NCBI GenBank assembly: GCA_021464415.1
Contig: CM038469.1
Span: 58,893,702 to 58,957,701, forward strand
DNA: 64,000 bases
From: Lonicera japonica
Lineage: Eukaryota; Streptophyta; Magnoliopsida; Dipsacales; Caprifoliaceae
Direction of reading: 5' to 3'
Shown here: piece by piece, positions 1 through 12,310 of the stretch
How the letters are laid out: every line of letters starts with the position of its first letter
Position numbering within the stretch: position 1 is the stretch's first letter
The notes under the pieces: generated by a model
Database searches by the model: none
What the model was told of the DNA's origin: nothing
Seen by the model: only the letters and a program-made list of their open reading frames with translations
Made by a program: the position numbers and the translations under genes

Positions 1-2186
1 GAAGTAAAAACTGACTTAAATTAACTTTTTCTTATTTTTGATTATCCATTTATAGAATTTTTGCATGGGAATGGGGCCTTTTGGTTTCCTATAATTCAAA
101 AATCAAATTCAAACATGACACAATTTTTATTTAAAGAATTTTATTTTCAATCACGTATCTTGTTTATGACTTTTCTATCTTTGTTTAAACTTTTCCGTTT
201 GATGCATCATTTAAACACGTATATGGTTTTCTTTTTATTTCTTCTTCTTGGTTTTCTTTCACGATTGCCTTAAAGACTATAATATCAATTTAATTAGCAT
301 TGACGAAATAAAATTATATAAGAAGAGAGTATAATAAGAGATTGACAAAAATGAAAGAGGAAAACTAGTGTAACTCCGCAAAGGTTTTATGGTGTTTACC
401 TTTAAAAATAAGTGAAAACTACTCAAATTACGTAGTATATAATGTGGTAAAAAAAATTACTTTGGCATAGTGTATTAAACACATGTTAAATACTAAATAC
501 ATATACATGTTATACTTTATAAACATAATATTAGTAACAAGAAAACTCTCCTATATAATATAAAAAGATATGATAAAATTGCAGAGAATATCTTACCCTT
601 TAAAAAGTAAAAAATCAAGCATGGTAAATGCACCATTGTGTAGTAAGATGCACAAAAAATAAAAAAAAAAAAAAAAAGAAATCAACCAAACTTGTTACTA
701 AAGTATTAAATGAATTGAGTCGGAGAAATAATATTAAATTAGTGAATTGAATGGACCAATAATTAATAGGAGAGAAAAGGGCGACTTCTTCTATTTTAGT
801 TATATATAATATATAATATATATTATGTTATGTTATAGATGAAAATAATTAGGTATTGCATGAAAATTTGTTCATCATTTAATGCATATTGTATTTTTGT
901 TCTTTTTATATTTTAGGTTCTTATCGCATCTTCTTAGGGCACGCGTTAATGTCATCCTTTATTATTTTAAATTGAGATAGAACTTGCTTGAATTATTATT
1001 CTGGCAATAGTAACTACCCAATCAAAAATACATAAAACCGAGGACTCACGTAGACCATTTATTTTCATGCCTAAATATATATTATATTTTCAAAAATACT
1101 ATTATCAAAACAATAGCTCCATGCCGGCACGTCACCTTATCTTTGTTGTTGTAAATTAAAATAAATTTGCTCTCACTTCCTATATAAAAACTTTTTTATT
1201 GTAACGTAAATAAGATAACTATCAATATCATGTCGTATTACAAAATTCATTAAAAAGGGTGCACAATTGATGCTAATTTGTTAGGATTAATTAAAGGGGA
1301 AGCTTGTTCAAAAGAAAGAAGAATAACACTGGAGTGACTCGATCAACTCTCTCAGAGACGCGTTTGATAAGTATGTTGGGAAGTTTATTAATAGGTAAAT
1401 ATATAATTATTATTATTTTGAAAAAAAATAATACCAAAATTACACCTTTCCAAAGTCTATGCCTTTAATTTCGGGTCTCCACTCCATAGTGAATCTTGTG
1501 TTTTAGTTGGGATCCTCCTTAATCTTGTAATAAAAAAAATAAAATCACGTCATCACGTACGTGTTTGATTGATGTCAACATATATAGTTGATATTGTAAT
1601 TAGCATTAGTGAAGAGTGGAGTGAAGTAGGATATCAGGTTTATTAAAAAAAAAATACCCTAAAGTCTCTGCCCTACACAAGGGCAGATCCGGGAGAGGGT
1701 GCGTGGGTGGGTGGGAACCTAACTTGAAAATTATGTTAGTGTTAGTTATATATGGTGCAAATTAAAATCTTACCCGGTCTAAAATAAAGGCACAACCTTT
1801 CTCATGGTTGGGGGAATGGATTTAATTAAGGAATGGTGGGGCATGTACTCCACCCGAAATAAGAGGTACTCACGTTTTGAATGGTGAGACGAATTGAATT
1901 TGGTGTAATTTTTAAGAGAGAGAGGAATTGAATTTGGGGGTAAAGGGGACTCACCATTTTTTTAGCGTGTTCTTAAATATACCCACGAAATTATTCTTCT
2001 TAGCCCAATTAAAAATATTTGAAACTCACCCCCATCAATTTTTTTCAAATACCGTAAACTCACCCCATTTATTTTTCAATTGCCAAACAAGACTTTCTTT
2101 CTCTCTCCATTAATATATCTCTCTAGTTTTGCATCACTGGTGTCGGCCAGACTTTGAACCGTCTTCGTAGGAGAAACGAAATGTAG
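1..2186. other. gene-free A+T-rich intergenic DNA
   Basis: No ORF here resembles a protein I recognise. The stretch holds homopolymer and TA-rich runs, for example a long A run near 658-676 and TATA-rich sequence near 800-830. I see no convincing terminal repeats. Confidence 0.6.
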
Positions 2187-2196
2187 ACCCGTAACT

Positions 2197-2363
2197 AGGG
2201 GTGTGACCGACCCGTTGACCAATTTTTTGGACCGGACCGAACCGAAGATGTATATAAAACCGGACCGAACCGACCCGCAGAATATATAAAAACCGAAAAA
2301 AAGCCTACGGTCCGGTCCGGTTCGATCGGTCTTTTCGGTCCAATTCGGTTCTTGCACACCCCT
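2197..2363. mobile_element. Mutator-like foldback MITE with 10-bp target duplication
   Basis: The ends are inverted copies of AGGGGTGTG (left AGGGGTGTGA, right GCACACCCCT). The element is flanked by the perfect direct repeat ACCCGTAACT at 2187-2196 and 2364-2373. The interior is a dense inverted array of the words ACCGGACCGAACCG and their complements, so a single strand could fold almost end to end. A 9-10 bp duplication is the Mutator signature. There is no coding capacity; an apparent minus-strand ORF across it is a by-product of the repeats. Confidence 0.8.
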
Positions 2364-2567
2364 ACCCGTAACTACACTCCAGCAAACTCTCAACTCCAAA
2401 ACACGACGGCTAATGAAACATCAACACCGGATTTTCACCTCTAAACCCAATCTATGGTGTGATGTAGAATGAATAATTTCATTTACAATGAGTAAATTAA
2501 TTTGATTAGATTAATTTGTATAAGTTAATACAACCAAAATAAGGTACACAAATAAAGACACACATAC

Positions 2568-2571
<4 letters not shown>

Positions 2572-2612
<41 letters not shown>

Positions 2613-2835
2613 GTATACATTGTGAGAGTTTTAAAACTTAGGGCAATCATTGTTTGAAAAGCCATGGCTTCCAATTTTTGGCTAGATACACAGGCATATA
2701 TATATATATATATATATATATAGTATATAGCATATATTTATATATATGTATATAGCATATATTGTCAAAATTTTAAAACTAAGGGCAATCTACGCTTGAA
2801 AAGCCTTGGCTTCCAATTTTTGGCTAGACTCAATT
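2572..2835. repeat. 142-bp tandem duplication with (TA)n tracts
   Basis: Two diverged copies of one unit, each starting with a (TA)n microsatellite and holding GGGCAATC followed by a TTGAAAAGCC-like stretch and CTTCCAATTTTTGGCTAGA. The GGGCAATC anchors lie at 2641 and 2783, giving a period of 142. The (TA)n tracts are near 2571-2605 and 2695-2721. Confidence 0.75.
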
Positions 2836-3877
2836 TCATCCATTACTCCATTTTTTCACCCTAATTTACTTGTCAAAAATAGAAAATTGTAGGATTGTGA
2901 GTTTTAAAGGTGAAATTAATTTTAGAAAGGTGATTTAATTGTTCAGAGTTCTTGAAAAAATAAAAAAAGATGATCAATCCCAAGGAATCGATGTTTGAGA
3001 GAAGTACAAAAAAGTGGGTGAATGGAGATAATTGAAAAATTAGATAAGGGATTGTTTGGTTAGTAAAATTTACGTTTATCTGTCAATTTTAAAAATTAGT
3101 CGGGGTGAAAAGAATAATTTTGTGGGTGAGAACAAAATTACCCTTTTTTTATTTTTTACAAGGAGTGCATTGTTATTGTTTGGTAATAGAAATAAGATAT
3201 ACATCCCACAAGAATAATGTAAAGGAATTCTTTTTAATAACCGAAATGTATATATATATTATTTTTATTTACTTAATGTCCTGTCTATTTTTATTGTTTT
3301 TGATTATTTTCTTAATTTTTTGTATACTTATTATTTTTCTTTGTGACTCGTTTGAAGAAAATTTAATAAAACCCTTCACTTAATCGTATGATATTATTTG
3401 TGCATATGCAAAATACATTACCTGGACAAAGTTAAAAGAAGTTAATTGTATTTTAATGTAATTTTTCCATGCTTCAAATCGAGAGCCCGTTAAAAATAAA
3501 TCCAATGAACAGGACTAAATCCATGGGTGTTTCAAACCAGCAAAGAGAATAAAATCCAAAAGTGAAAAATTAATTAGTTTTTTGAAACTTTTTCAATTGT
3601 CAAATATTGTTCAAAATTACTTGTAATGAACATTTATATGGTGTTAAGTGCTCTCTGTTGATTTTATCTCTATATTTTTGCTTCGCAAGTAAAAATAATA
3701 TTTACATGATTTGATTGATACCTGAACGTAGTGGGTGTAGGCACTTGGCATTAGCAAACTTCTAATTTCTTAAAGGATTTTTATAGTATTATTCTCAAAA
3801 TTACTTAATTAGATCTTAATGGATTTTAATACAACATGAAAAATACAATTAATTAGACCTTTGTAATAATTTATACA
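2836..3877. other. gene-free A+T-rich DNA
   Basis: I see no recognisable gene, element end or structured repeat. An ORF at 3105-3383 is low-complexity Phe/Ile/Leu sequence from T-rich DNA and has no family resemblance. Confidence 0.55.
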
Positions 3878-4404
3878 CTAGTTTTTTAACCCGTGCGATG
3901 CAATGGCACATTTATAAATTTATATATATATATATATATTACTTTTATTTACTCTCTTTTTTATTAGATGGATTCTAAATTAGAGATATATAATTATTAT
4001 TTTTAGGTGTAAGAGTTCCATAAAAACAACGGAAACGGATTGAAGGACTATTATCAAATAGTAACATTAGAAATTTAGTGCAAGACTCATATAAAAGAAA
4101 TAAAATATTAAAGTCTCGTTAAAATCTTAATATTATATATATAAAATATAATATAATAAATATAAATACATGGCGCAGCTAAATATAAATAATTGTATGT
4201 ATATATATATAATCTAGTAGTATATATATATAAATATAATGCCATAAATAATATTTCACATGTCAGCTAAAGACATTTGTTAACATTTAATGATATATAT
4301 ATATAATGCAATAAATAATATTACACATGGCAACTAAAGACATTTGTTAATATTTAATACAATAAATCTTCTCACTCATCTCATTTTATATATATACTAT
4401 TAGA
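3878..4404 (-). mobile_element. non-autonomous Helitron, copy 1
   Basis: Read on the minus strand it starts TCTAATAGTATATATA at 4404 and ends CTAG at 3878. About 8 bases before CTAG lies a hairpin; on the + strand it reads ACCCGTGCGATGCAATGG (stem CCCGTGC, loop GAT). It lies between A and T on the minus strand, with no target duplication. Starting TC, a 3' hairpin, CTRR and A/T insertion are the Helitron hallmarks. A second copy lies at 42057-42472. It has no Rep/helicase coding sequence. Confidence 0.75.
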
Positions 4405-5897
4405 TGAGTAATCATAGAAAATAAGATTTGAAAACACCCGCACATCATGCGAGTTACAAGCCAAGAGACTCTTCAAAGTTGTATGTGACCCATGTGATAT
4501 TTTGAAGAGTGATTTTTGAAAAATACTTTCAAATAACTCTAAAAGACTCTTTAAATTTAATTCTTGAAGTTTGGGGAAAGAATAACAACTTTACTTTAAT
4601 ATAAGGTCACTAAATAAAATAATTAAAAAATATTATTTGAAGAGTGTGGGAAAAGAAATGATTCTTTAAAATGAAAAAACACTTTTACTACTACTCTCTA
4701 ATTTCATTTTGATCACCCACTTTTTAAGAACTTTGCACTTTAAACAGTTTCTTGAAAATGCTGTAAAAGAACATATGAATTAACACTATCCGATAATAAA
4801 AATAAAGAGACTTGGCCCTTTTGTATGGGTTGAATGGCTTTATCAAATTTGTGCGCTAAAAGGACAATGAAAGAAGTTGATTGATGAATTAGACTGAGAG
4901 TGAGTCAAATTGACTAGGTACGTGATTGAAGGTGCGTCACACTCACACACGAATATGTATATATAGTCTATATTCCGTAGTCTTCACTAGCTACAGATTT
5001 GGACTTTGACAGTCCGCGTTCAGAGTCATAATCATCATAGTGGGTGGACCAAGAAACTATATTCTAATTTTAGAAAATAAATTATTTAATATATAATATT
5101 TATATTATTTTTAAATTTTTATTACTATATAAAGTCGAAAGGTAATTTATTTATTTTCTCATGTTTAACAGAATTTGTAGGGACGCGAGGATAAAGTGTA
5201 ATTTTTATTTTTATTTTTTGGAAGAATCATTGTATTACAAAATTGGAGATATATAAAAATAAAAGGCCAATTTAGAGATTAATAAAAGGTCCCAAGTTTT
5301 GATAATCTTAACATAATAACAGACCACGCAATTTTGACTTAAATCATTTCCATCACAACAAATGAATTGGAAATTAACCATGCAAAGCCAATACTTTGAG
5401 GTGATCAATTTAAAATGTTATTCAATTCATTACACAATAATGACCTATCAACTAAGAGTTGAATACTATTACGCGTGTTGCATTCCATTATAACGAGTAG
5501 TGTGTAATTCATGCAATGTTTGGAGCGTCTCAATTAACACTATATGCCAATGGTTCAAATAATATCATAGTTTATTAGAAAAATTATTATGTATGTTTAA
5601 CATTATTTTCGAAAAAATGAATTCAATAATTTCATAACACGTGCTAAAGTTGGAATATATATATATATGAAAGAAGAGAAAATTAAACTAACACTAAAAG
5701 GGGAAAGAAAAGCAAATTTTAAAAGTTGTTGCTTTTATCAATTCATTCTACGAGAAAAACGTTTTAAATTCTATAAAAAAATAAATAGCAACTAGTGTAA
5801 CTCATACTATTTTTCTTAGTCCATAGACAGGCAACAGCCCCCAAACTTTGATTTTATGCAAAGTAACATGTACAAATCAGCTCACTCCCCGGCCCCT
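4405..5897. other. gene-free A+T-rich DNA
   Basis: No gene recognised. A short GC-containing inverted word (ACCCGCACATCATGCGAGTT, about 4435-4455) just beyond the Helitron resembles that family's 3' hairpin and may be a remnant of another copy. The rest is unstructured. Confidence 0.5.
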
Positions 5898-5905
5898 AAT
5901 ATATC

Positions 5906-6842
5906 CAGAGCCGATCCCGACAATTTTTAGAACCTGGGCAAAAATTTAAAATAATGCCCCTCTTAAATAAATACATTAAATTTTTATATTAAAAAATAAA
6001 TTAATTTTATTTCAATGAAAAGAGTTTAATTTCACCAAAACACATTACAATTAAGAATTCAAAGTGTTTACTAGTTTACTGTGAAAATGTATGAGTTTAC
6101 ATAATATTAAAACTAATACAACGAATATTTCAAGCACATATATGCTTTTTAGATGCTCCAAAACAACACAACATGCTAAAACATACCTACAAAATAAAAG
6201 TAGCAATAAAATTTCGATCTAAACAATTACTTAAAATGACTTCTTCTTGTATTTTGAGTAGCAAAATTATCAACCATAGTTAAGATGTTCTGAGATGTCC
6301 TTTTCAATGCATAAAATTGCTAATCCATTCAATCTACCTTGACTCATAGTGGTTCGTAAGTAAGATTTTAATAGTTGTAATTTGAAAAAACTCATTTCTA
6401 CAGATACCAGAGTCATAGGTAAAGTCAATAAAAGTTTATAAGTAAGCATCACATGAGGAAACTCTATAACTTTTGGAAACTCCATAATTTTAATAGATAC
6501 CCATGATTTATTTGTTTCATATGATTCAATATGGTAACATTAATTGCAATATTTGTGATTCTGAATATAAACACTTCACATTAACACCAAAAATATCAAC
6601 TTTTAAAGCATTTTCAAGATTTATGTAAGATCTTCTCAATTCATCATTATACAATCAAACAAACTTTGTTGCATCAAAATAGAATCCAACATATATTGAA
6701 AAATTACAATTATTTTCTTGGAAAGATACCTTATTAATTAAATGTCTTTAACATATATATACACATAAAAAAAATTAGTACCCCTCCTCACTTTTGTGCC
6801 CTGGGCAGTCGCCCTACCTGCCCTGCCCCAGGGCCAGCTCTG
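5906..6842. mobile_element. hAT element, internally deleted, perfect 8-bp TSD
   Basis: Flanked by the exact 8-bp direct repeat AATATATC (5898-5905 and 6843-6850). The inverted ends start CAGAGCCGATCC on the left and CAGAGCTGGCCC on the right (read inward), the CAGRGCYGG-type hAT terminus. At 937 bp it is far too short for a full hAT transposase gene, but it keeps a piece of the transposase C-terminus on the minus strand. Confidence 0.9.
6270..6485 (-). pseudogene. hAT transposase C-terminal dimerisation remnant
   Basis: The 71-residue minus-strand reading frame shows LLTLPMTLVSVEMSFFKLQL, then LKSYLRTTMSQGRLNGLA and IEKDI. This is the pattern of the hAT C-terminal dimerisation region of plant TTF/zf-MYM-type transposases, usually LLxLPVTxAxAERSFSKLKLIKxYLRSTMSQERLxxLAxxSIE. 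The usual Glu-Arg-Ser-Phe core has become Glu-Met-Ser-Phe. No upstream catalytic region remains inside the 937-bp element, so this is a fragment kept by an internal deletion, not a working gene. Confidence 0.8.
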
Positions 6843-6850
6843 AATATATC

Positions 6851-7194
6851 AAGAGTCCTATTCCTCAGATTTGGTAATCCTATATAGCTTATCAAGTCTA
6901 CATATATAAACCATTCAGAACTCTAGGGAAATCTTTAATTAAATTAAAACAACTGAAATTGCATTTCTTTTAATGAGAGCAACCCCGGCCGGCCAATTGA
7001 ATCAAAGTACACATTAATTACTTTCTCTATATGTATGCATCACAATGCAGTCCATTTTCTCTAGCAAAAACTAAATTTCCTCAAAACTTCAAATTTAATG
7101 CACCAAGAAACCTTGATCGATCTACTTTTTGGAACAAGATTTTAACTAATATCAAAGTCTTTTTCTTTTCTTTTGTTGATCTAGATACTTTTTA
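6851..7194. other. short gene-free spacer
   Basis: I see nothing recognisable between the hAT element and the tRNA-like repeat. Confidence 0.5.
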
Positions 7195-7300
7195 GTACCA
7201 TAAAATGTTTGCAGCTATGCCGAAATTCGACCTGAGTAGCTTTCCAGTCGAACCCAGTGCTAATTCCCAATGCGTTATCACTGTGCCACTTGCTGATGGT
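7195..7300 (-). mobile_element. tRNA-derived SINE-like sequence
   Basis: On the minus strand there is an A-box-like TGGCACAGTGATAACGC (7272-7288) and, 16 bases on, a B-box-like GGGTTCGACTGGA (7243-7255). This is the internal RNA polymerase III promoter layout of tRNA-derived SINEs. No cloverleaf with a usable anticodon is evident, so I do not call a tRNA gene. The boundaries are approximate. Confidence 0.55.
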
Positions 7301-7931
7301 TAAAGAATCCTTTTCCCAAATCTGCCTACAAAATACCGTCAGACCAACACTTTTTGATCCCCTGCACAGAACTTTCACTTCAAACACCAGCCATACCATA
7401 ATTTAGTTTGCACGTACCCCATAAAAGTCAGCCATGGCCCATAACACATTGCCCTCACTGGATCTCAAAATTCCTCTCCCTCCACTAGGTCCAGGGTTAC
7501 CTCTAGATTGAGTATCCATTCGTGTTTAATTTCCATCTAGTTATTTATTGAGTAGTAATATTAACACTCCATAAAAATTATTCTAACAATCTAAGTTCAT
7601 CTTTTGTGACAAAAAAGTGTCTCAAAAAATATATATAAAGTGTTAATAAAAATAATTTTATAGTATTAAAATACTTTTGTAAAAAGATAATATCACTTAC
7701 CCTTATTTACTACATGCATCAAAACACTTAGAAATAACAAGCATTTATAAAAACTATTAATTATTGCATGTAGCCTTTTTATTAAGCTATTAAATATATT
7801 ATTCAAGTCCTTCGTCATTCACCCTTCGATGTTTAAGATTTGCCTGAAATATTACCGACGGAAACCGTGAGCTTCCAGAAAAGCCCGATGAGTAACTTAC
7901 CATTGCCACTTTTTAAGGATTATAAATAATA

Positions 7932-8177
7932 GGGTAAAAAAACACTAAACTCTCTCAAATCATCATTTTTTGGTACTAAACCTTCATAAATTATCACAAC
8001 TTTATAATTTACCCTCTAATTTATAAAATGGCATTTACTTACAAGACATTTATGTAATTTTAGAGATTAAGTAATAACATTTAATAGTTTAGGGGAAAGT
8101 TTAGTGTCACTTTTAGATGATAGGAGACTTTAGTGCAAAAAAATAATAATTTAAAGGGATTTAGTGTTTTTTTATCT
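7932..8177. mobile_element. foldback MITE (superfamily unclear)
   Basis: The left arm GGGTAAAAAAACACTAAAC is matched by an inverted right arm (GAGATAAAAAAACACTAAAT read inward from 8177). The two halves also mirror each other further in (CTCTCTCAAATCATCA versus CCTTTAAATTATTA). No clear target duplication could be fixed, so the ends are approximate. Confidence 0.55.
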
Positions 8178-8179
8178 CA

Positions 8180-9114
8180 TAATAATAAGCGATAGTATAA
8201 ATAATTCTTCGGAGTGTTTTAACATGTAAAAATGAATTATATAAGCATTCAAAAATGGTAAAATTTTCACTTCCAATATCAAGAATTAGCTTCCATTGAC
8301 TAAGGCCCAAACTTCTCTGATTCTAGTTAGTGACGATGGTCCAAAAGAGCTAATTATAAATAACGTCGAAATATATGGCTCACCACCCGCTTAACTATCT
8401 GATGTTCAGATCAATTTATAGAAATGCTTTTTTTTTCAAGGTGACATGTGGTCAACATATTATATTAATAATGCTCTTTAAATTTGTAAAAAAAATATAT
8501 CACCCGTCCAAACTATGCTTGCCTTATATTTTAAATAAAGAATACAATAGCGTATATAAAAATAATAATAACTTTAAAATGAAGAATAACGTTACTCTCC
8601 TTAATTTTTGGATATACTTTTAAGTGATTGTGCAATTAATTGCTTAAATAAAGTCACCTATTAAAATTTTTTTATCCGATTGAAGACACTTAATTTGTAC
8701 TATTATTATACTGTTTCTTTCTTTAGGTAAAATAGACCCCCTACTATTCTTACTATTTTATTATTCTTGTAATTCTATTGTACCATAAGATCATGTCAAC
8801 ACAAGACCTCCACATAAACACACTTTGCGGCGAAGCTTAAGATTCCAAAGCCTCTTCCGGAAAGGTTGCAAACTAGATTCTGAAGGCGAAGCAAAAGTTG
8901 AAGAAGAACATGCGCCATAGAGAGCACTTTCGACCTTAAAATCCTTGTTATAACAATCACATTAACAAAGACCATAGTTGCAATTTGAAGCACTTAATGG
9001 ACACACACAATTAGTGTCGAATGTCGAAAGAACTTGTCCCACATAAACCAGTTAAACAAAGGTGAGTCTTGACACATTGGACCCCTGACCCGTAAGCATA
9101 TATCATATTATCAA
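8180..9114. other. gene-free DNA upstream of copia element 1
   Basis: No supported gene. A short stretch near 8818-8930 has a more even base composition and opens a frame on both strands. On + it reads RRSLRFQSLFRKGCK and ends in a stop at 8921. I cannot assign it; it may be a decayed exon. Confidence 0.45.
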
Positions 9115-9350
9115 TGTTAGAATATTGTATAATATTCTTTAAATATCCTATAGTTGACTTCCATATTTAGTTTGCCATATTTAAACGATCTCAATCTCTT
9201 AATTATAGAATAGAGCATTAGGGTTTTATTTTTGCCTTATTTGTATTAGTGTATGTCATTGTATAAAAGGGCCATCCATTGTATTATTTTATTCATTCAA
9301 GTAAATACACAATTTCTCCAATATCTCTATTCTCTTTTATCTTTCTAACA
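9115..9350 (+). repeat. 5' LTR of copia element 1
   Basis: A 236-bp LTR beginning TGTTAGAATATTG and ending CTTTCTAACA. It contains a TATAAAAGGG box near 9261 that would serve as the element's promoter. Confidence 0.92.
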
Positions 9351-9362
9351 TGGTATCAGAGG
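9351..9362 (+). other. primer binding site (tRNA-Met type) of copia element 1
   Basis: TGGTATCAGAGG directly abuts the LTR. It matches the plant copia consensus TGGTATCAGAGC, complementary to the 3' end of initiator tRNA-Met, except at the last base. Confidence 0.85.
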
Positions 9363-10039
9363 GTTTTTAATCCTTCACCAACTCCATGGTTCACTTTTCT
9401 ACCACCACCATCCAAATATCCAATCCAAAAACATCAAACCTAGTGCCATCACCAAAGCCACATGAATCATCAAGAATCACCTTTATCATCCCATATATCT
9501 GTTGCCTTACAGTCATAATCACATTTATCATCACCATCATAAACCTACAGTCATCCCATAGCCACTGCCCAGATATCCAGATCCATAAACACACAGAAAT
9601 AATCATCGTCCCATAGATCCATAAACACACAGTCGTATAAACCCACTGCCAGATCCAAACATATCCCAATCCATATCCAACCAACACTATAATCATCGTC
9701 CCATAGAGATGATTCCACTCGTTCAAAAATCACCTCAAAATCATCACTCACGCGTGGCGTGTGTAATTGCGACACCTTTCCGCCTTAACCCACGCGCTTC
9801 CAGCCAATCAGCATCCACGTGTCAGCTTTTAACCAGTTCATATTAAAGTTGACCAACCCACGTCAGCGCCACATCATAGTAAGCCAAAGTTTTGTATTAT
9901 TTATATATTGAGCCCCATATATTTCTGTTATTTCTATTTTGGCCCCAAAAGTTTTAAATTTTCTCATATTGGCCCCCAAACTTTACGTCTTTCCTATTTT
10001 TACCTTAAAATTTCCAATTTTGTCCAAATACATCCACAT

Positions 10040-11000
10040 CCTCCAGCAACCTCCAGACCAAGCCAATGGAACGTATTGAAATCTCTCGACCCATTTCCAT
10101 CACCCTCAATGGGCCTAATTACATCCACTGGGCCTAAGCCATGACTAATTTCCTTCAAGCCCGTAGAGTGTGGCGTCTTATTACTGGAGAGATTATCAAA
10201 CCAATCCAAAAGAGAGATGAATCGGATGAAAACTTTGCTAATAGGCAAGACGACTGAATTGCTAAGAATGGTGATATTATCACTTAGTGTCGAAATACCT
10301 TAATTCCCACAATCAATCAATAATTTGGGCGCTTTTCCACCGGAAAGGAAGTTTGGAATTTCTTGAAAATTAGATACACCACCAAGGATCTTGCTCACTA
10401 GCACGAATTACTGACTGCTCTCCATGCCAAACGCCAATAACCTAGTCAAATCATTGATGAATTTCTGTCTGAAATACAAATCTTTTGGGATCAATTGGCC
10501 TTATTCGGAACCACTCTGGTCATGTTCCACTGATGCTACCAAATTTATTAGTTACAGAAATCAGCAGAAAGTAATGACTCTTATTATGTCCTTTCATAAC
10601 AAGTTTGAAACTGTCCGAGCCTTTTTCTTGCATTGCCATCCCTCACAAACCCTTGTTGATGTTTTTACCACACTCCAATTTTAAGAAACTCGACTTGGTA
10701 CAAACCCTCAGACTTCAAACGAAATGCTTGCAGTTACTCATTCAAAATTCGAGAAATCATTCGATGCATGCACCTATTGCCATGAAACAACCCATATATT
10801 ACTCTATTATCCCAAACGAGTGTGTAAATACTATCACAAGTGTGGTCCAAAATATTGGGGTTCTGATTGCTACAAGAACCCTGCCAGAAAAACTAATACC
10901 AAGTTCGTCACAACTGCCACTTCCAATCTACAACCACCTAGTCCACCTCCATCCATCACCAATAATGATCTTGTTGACATGCTAAAACAGGTTTTGTCTG
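10040..11000 (+). pseudogene. copia gag (capsid and zinc knuckle), broken
   Basis: Interrupted frames give the copia gag signature: a start like ITLNGPNYIHWA (about 10095), then VWRLITGE, then VWNFLKIRYTT and IDEFLSEIQIFWDQL (10440-10500). A zinc-knuckle-like segment CTYCHETTHILLYYP lies at about 10768-10812. The fourth metal ligand of the CCHC motif is Tyr instead of Cys. At least eight in-frame stops or shifts make it non-functional. The 5' leader (9363-10040) has short repeats of CCATAGATCCATAAACACAC. Confidence 0.75.
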
Positions 11001-11439
11001 GTCCATCTAATGCAATGTTTGCAACTCCAGTATCTCTTCGTATTTTGATTATAGCTACTGCAATCACATGATTTTTAATTCCATAATTTTTCTCTCCAAA
11101 AGTTCTACCACACACACATCTCTAATTAAAACTACTAATAGATCTCAATTACATGTCACCCACATTGGCCCTGTATCCACATCCACTTTATCTCTTCCCT
11201 CTACTTTTCACATACCTAAATTGACTATTAATCTCATATCTGCTGGACAACTATGTGATCTTGGCATTATTTTTCTATTTTCTTCTTCTGGTTGTCATGT
11301 ACAAAATTCACAGACGATGGAACAGATTATTGGGATAGGCCGTAAAGTTGGTCGCATGTTCGAACTTATCCATATTCGCATACCACCAAATGTTCCCACC
11401 TCTACTCTTGCTGTTGTTCCCATCTTCCCCACCTCACCT

Positions 11440-12310
11440 CCCACATTCCCCACCTCATATCTGGAATTTTGGCACTTTTGGTTAGGTCATATGTCTGTTT
11501 ATAAGCTTAGAACCTTGTTTTTACTGGTCGATTAGGAACTGTTAAGTCAGAAAATATTTCATGTTTGTCATGTCAACTTGAAAAATAACCCGCATTATCT
11601 TTTAATATAAGTAATTTCCTTTCCTTTTGATCTTATTCATTCTGATGTATAATGACCTTCTCTTCATGACACTATGGGGGATCAAAATACTTTATTATTT
11701 TTATAGATGACTAAACCCACTTTACATGGATATTTCTCATAAAAAATCGTTCTGAACTACCAAAGATATATTACAATTTTGCTCAAATAATCTAAACTCG
11801 GTTTTCTCAACCAATCAAAAATTTTCGTGCTAATAATGCCATGGAATACAAAGAATCCAATTTTCTAAATTTTGTACGTCACCAAAGCACGATTTCTCAG
11901 TACTCCTATCCTAATACATCCCAATAAAATGGTCATGCTGAACGAAAATACCATCATATTCTAGATATTGTTCGCACTCTTCTCATAACCAGTGGGTGTT
12001 ATGAACGCTTTTATGGAGAAACAGCTTTTACTGCAGTTTACAATATTAATAGCCATCATATTCCTGCCTTTCAAAATCAATCACCATATGAGAAGTTGTA
12101 ATGGCAATACACCCAACTATAACCTTCTAAAAGTATTTGAGTGTGCCTGAATTTGTCTTACTCTAACCTTATGAACATTTCAAACTTGAACCTCGTTTAT
12201 GTCTCTGTTGCTTCCTAGGGTATGGGATAGAACATAAAGGTTATAGGTGTTGGGATCCTATTTCAAAACGACTTCGTGTGTCTCACCAAATCATATTTTA
12301 GGAACACAAA
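11440..12310 (+). pseudogene. copia integrase region, broken
   Basis: The GAG-pre-integrase motif LEFWHFWLGHMSVYKLRTL is readable at 11460-11520. After it come scrambled remnants of the integrase core, including an IHSDV-like segment (about 11636) and, near 11930-12000, a segment aligning with the NGxAERK region. Stops occur every 20-40 codons. Confidence 0.65.

Noticed and set aside
7195..7300. A functional tRNA gene
   Set aside because: A-box and B-box words are present on the minus strand, but no cloverleaf with an anticodon arm and CCA-end-compatible acceptor stem can be drawn by eye.
9391..9775. ORFs of 111 and 74 residues on the minus strand
   Set aside because: They lie antisense in the repetitive leader of copia element 1 and have biased Trp/Ile/Asp composition produced by the CCATAGATCC-type repeats.
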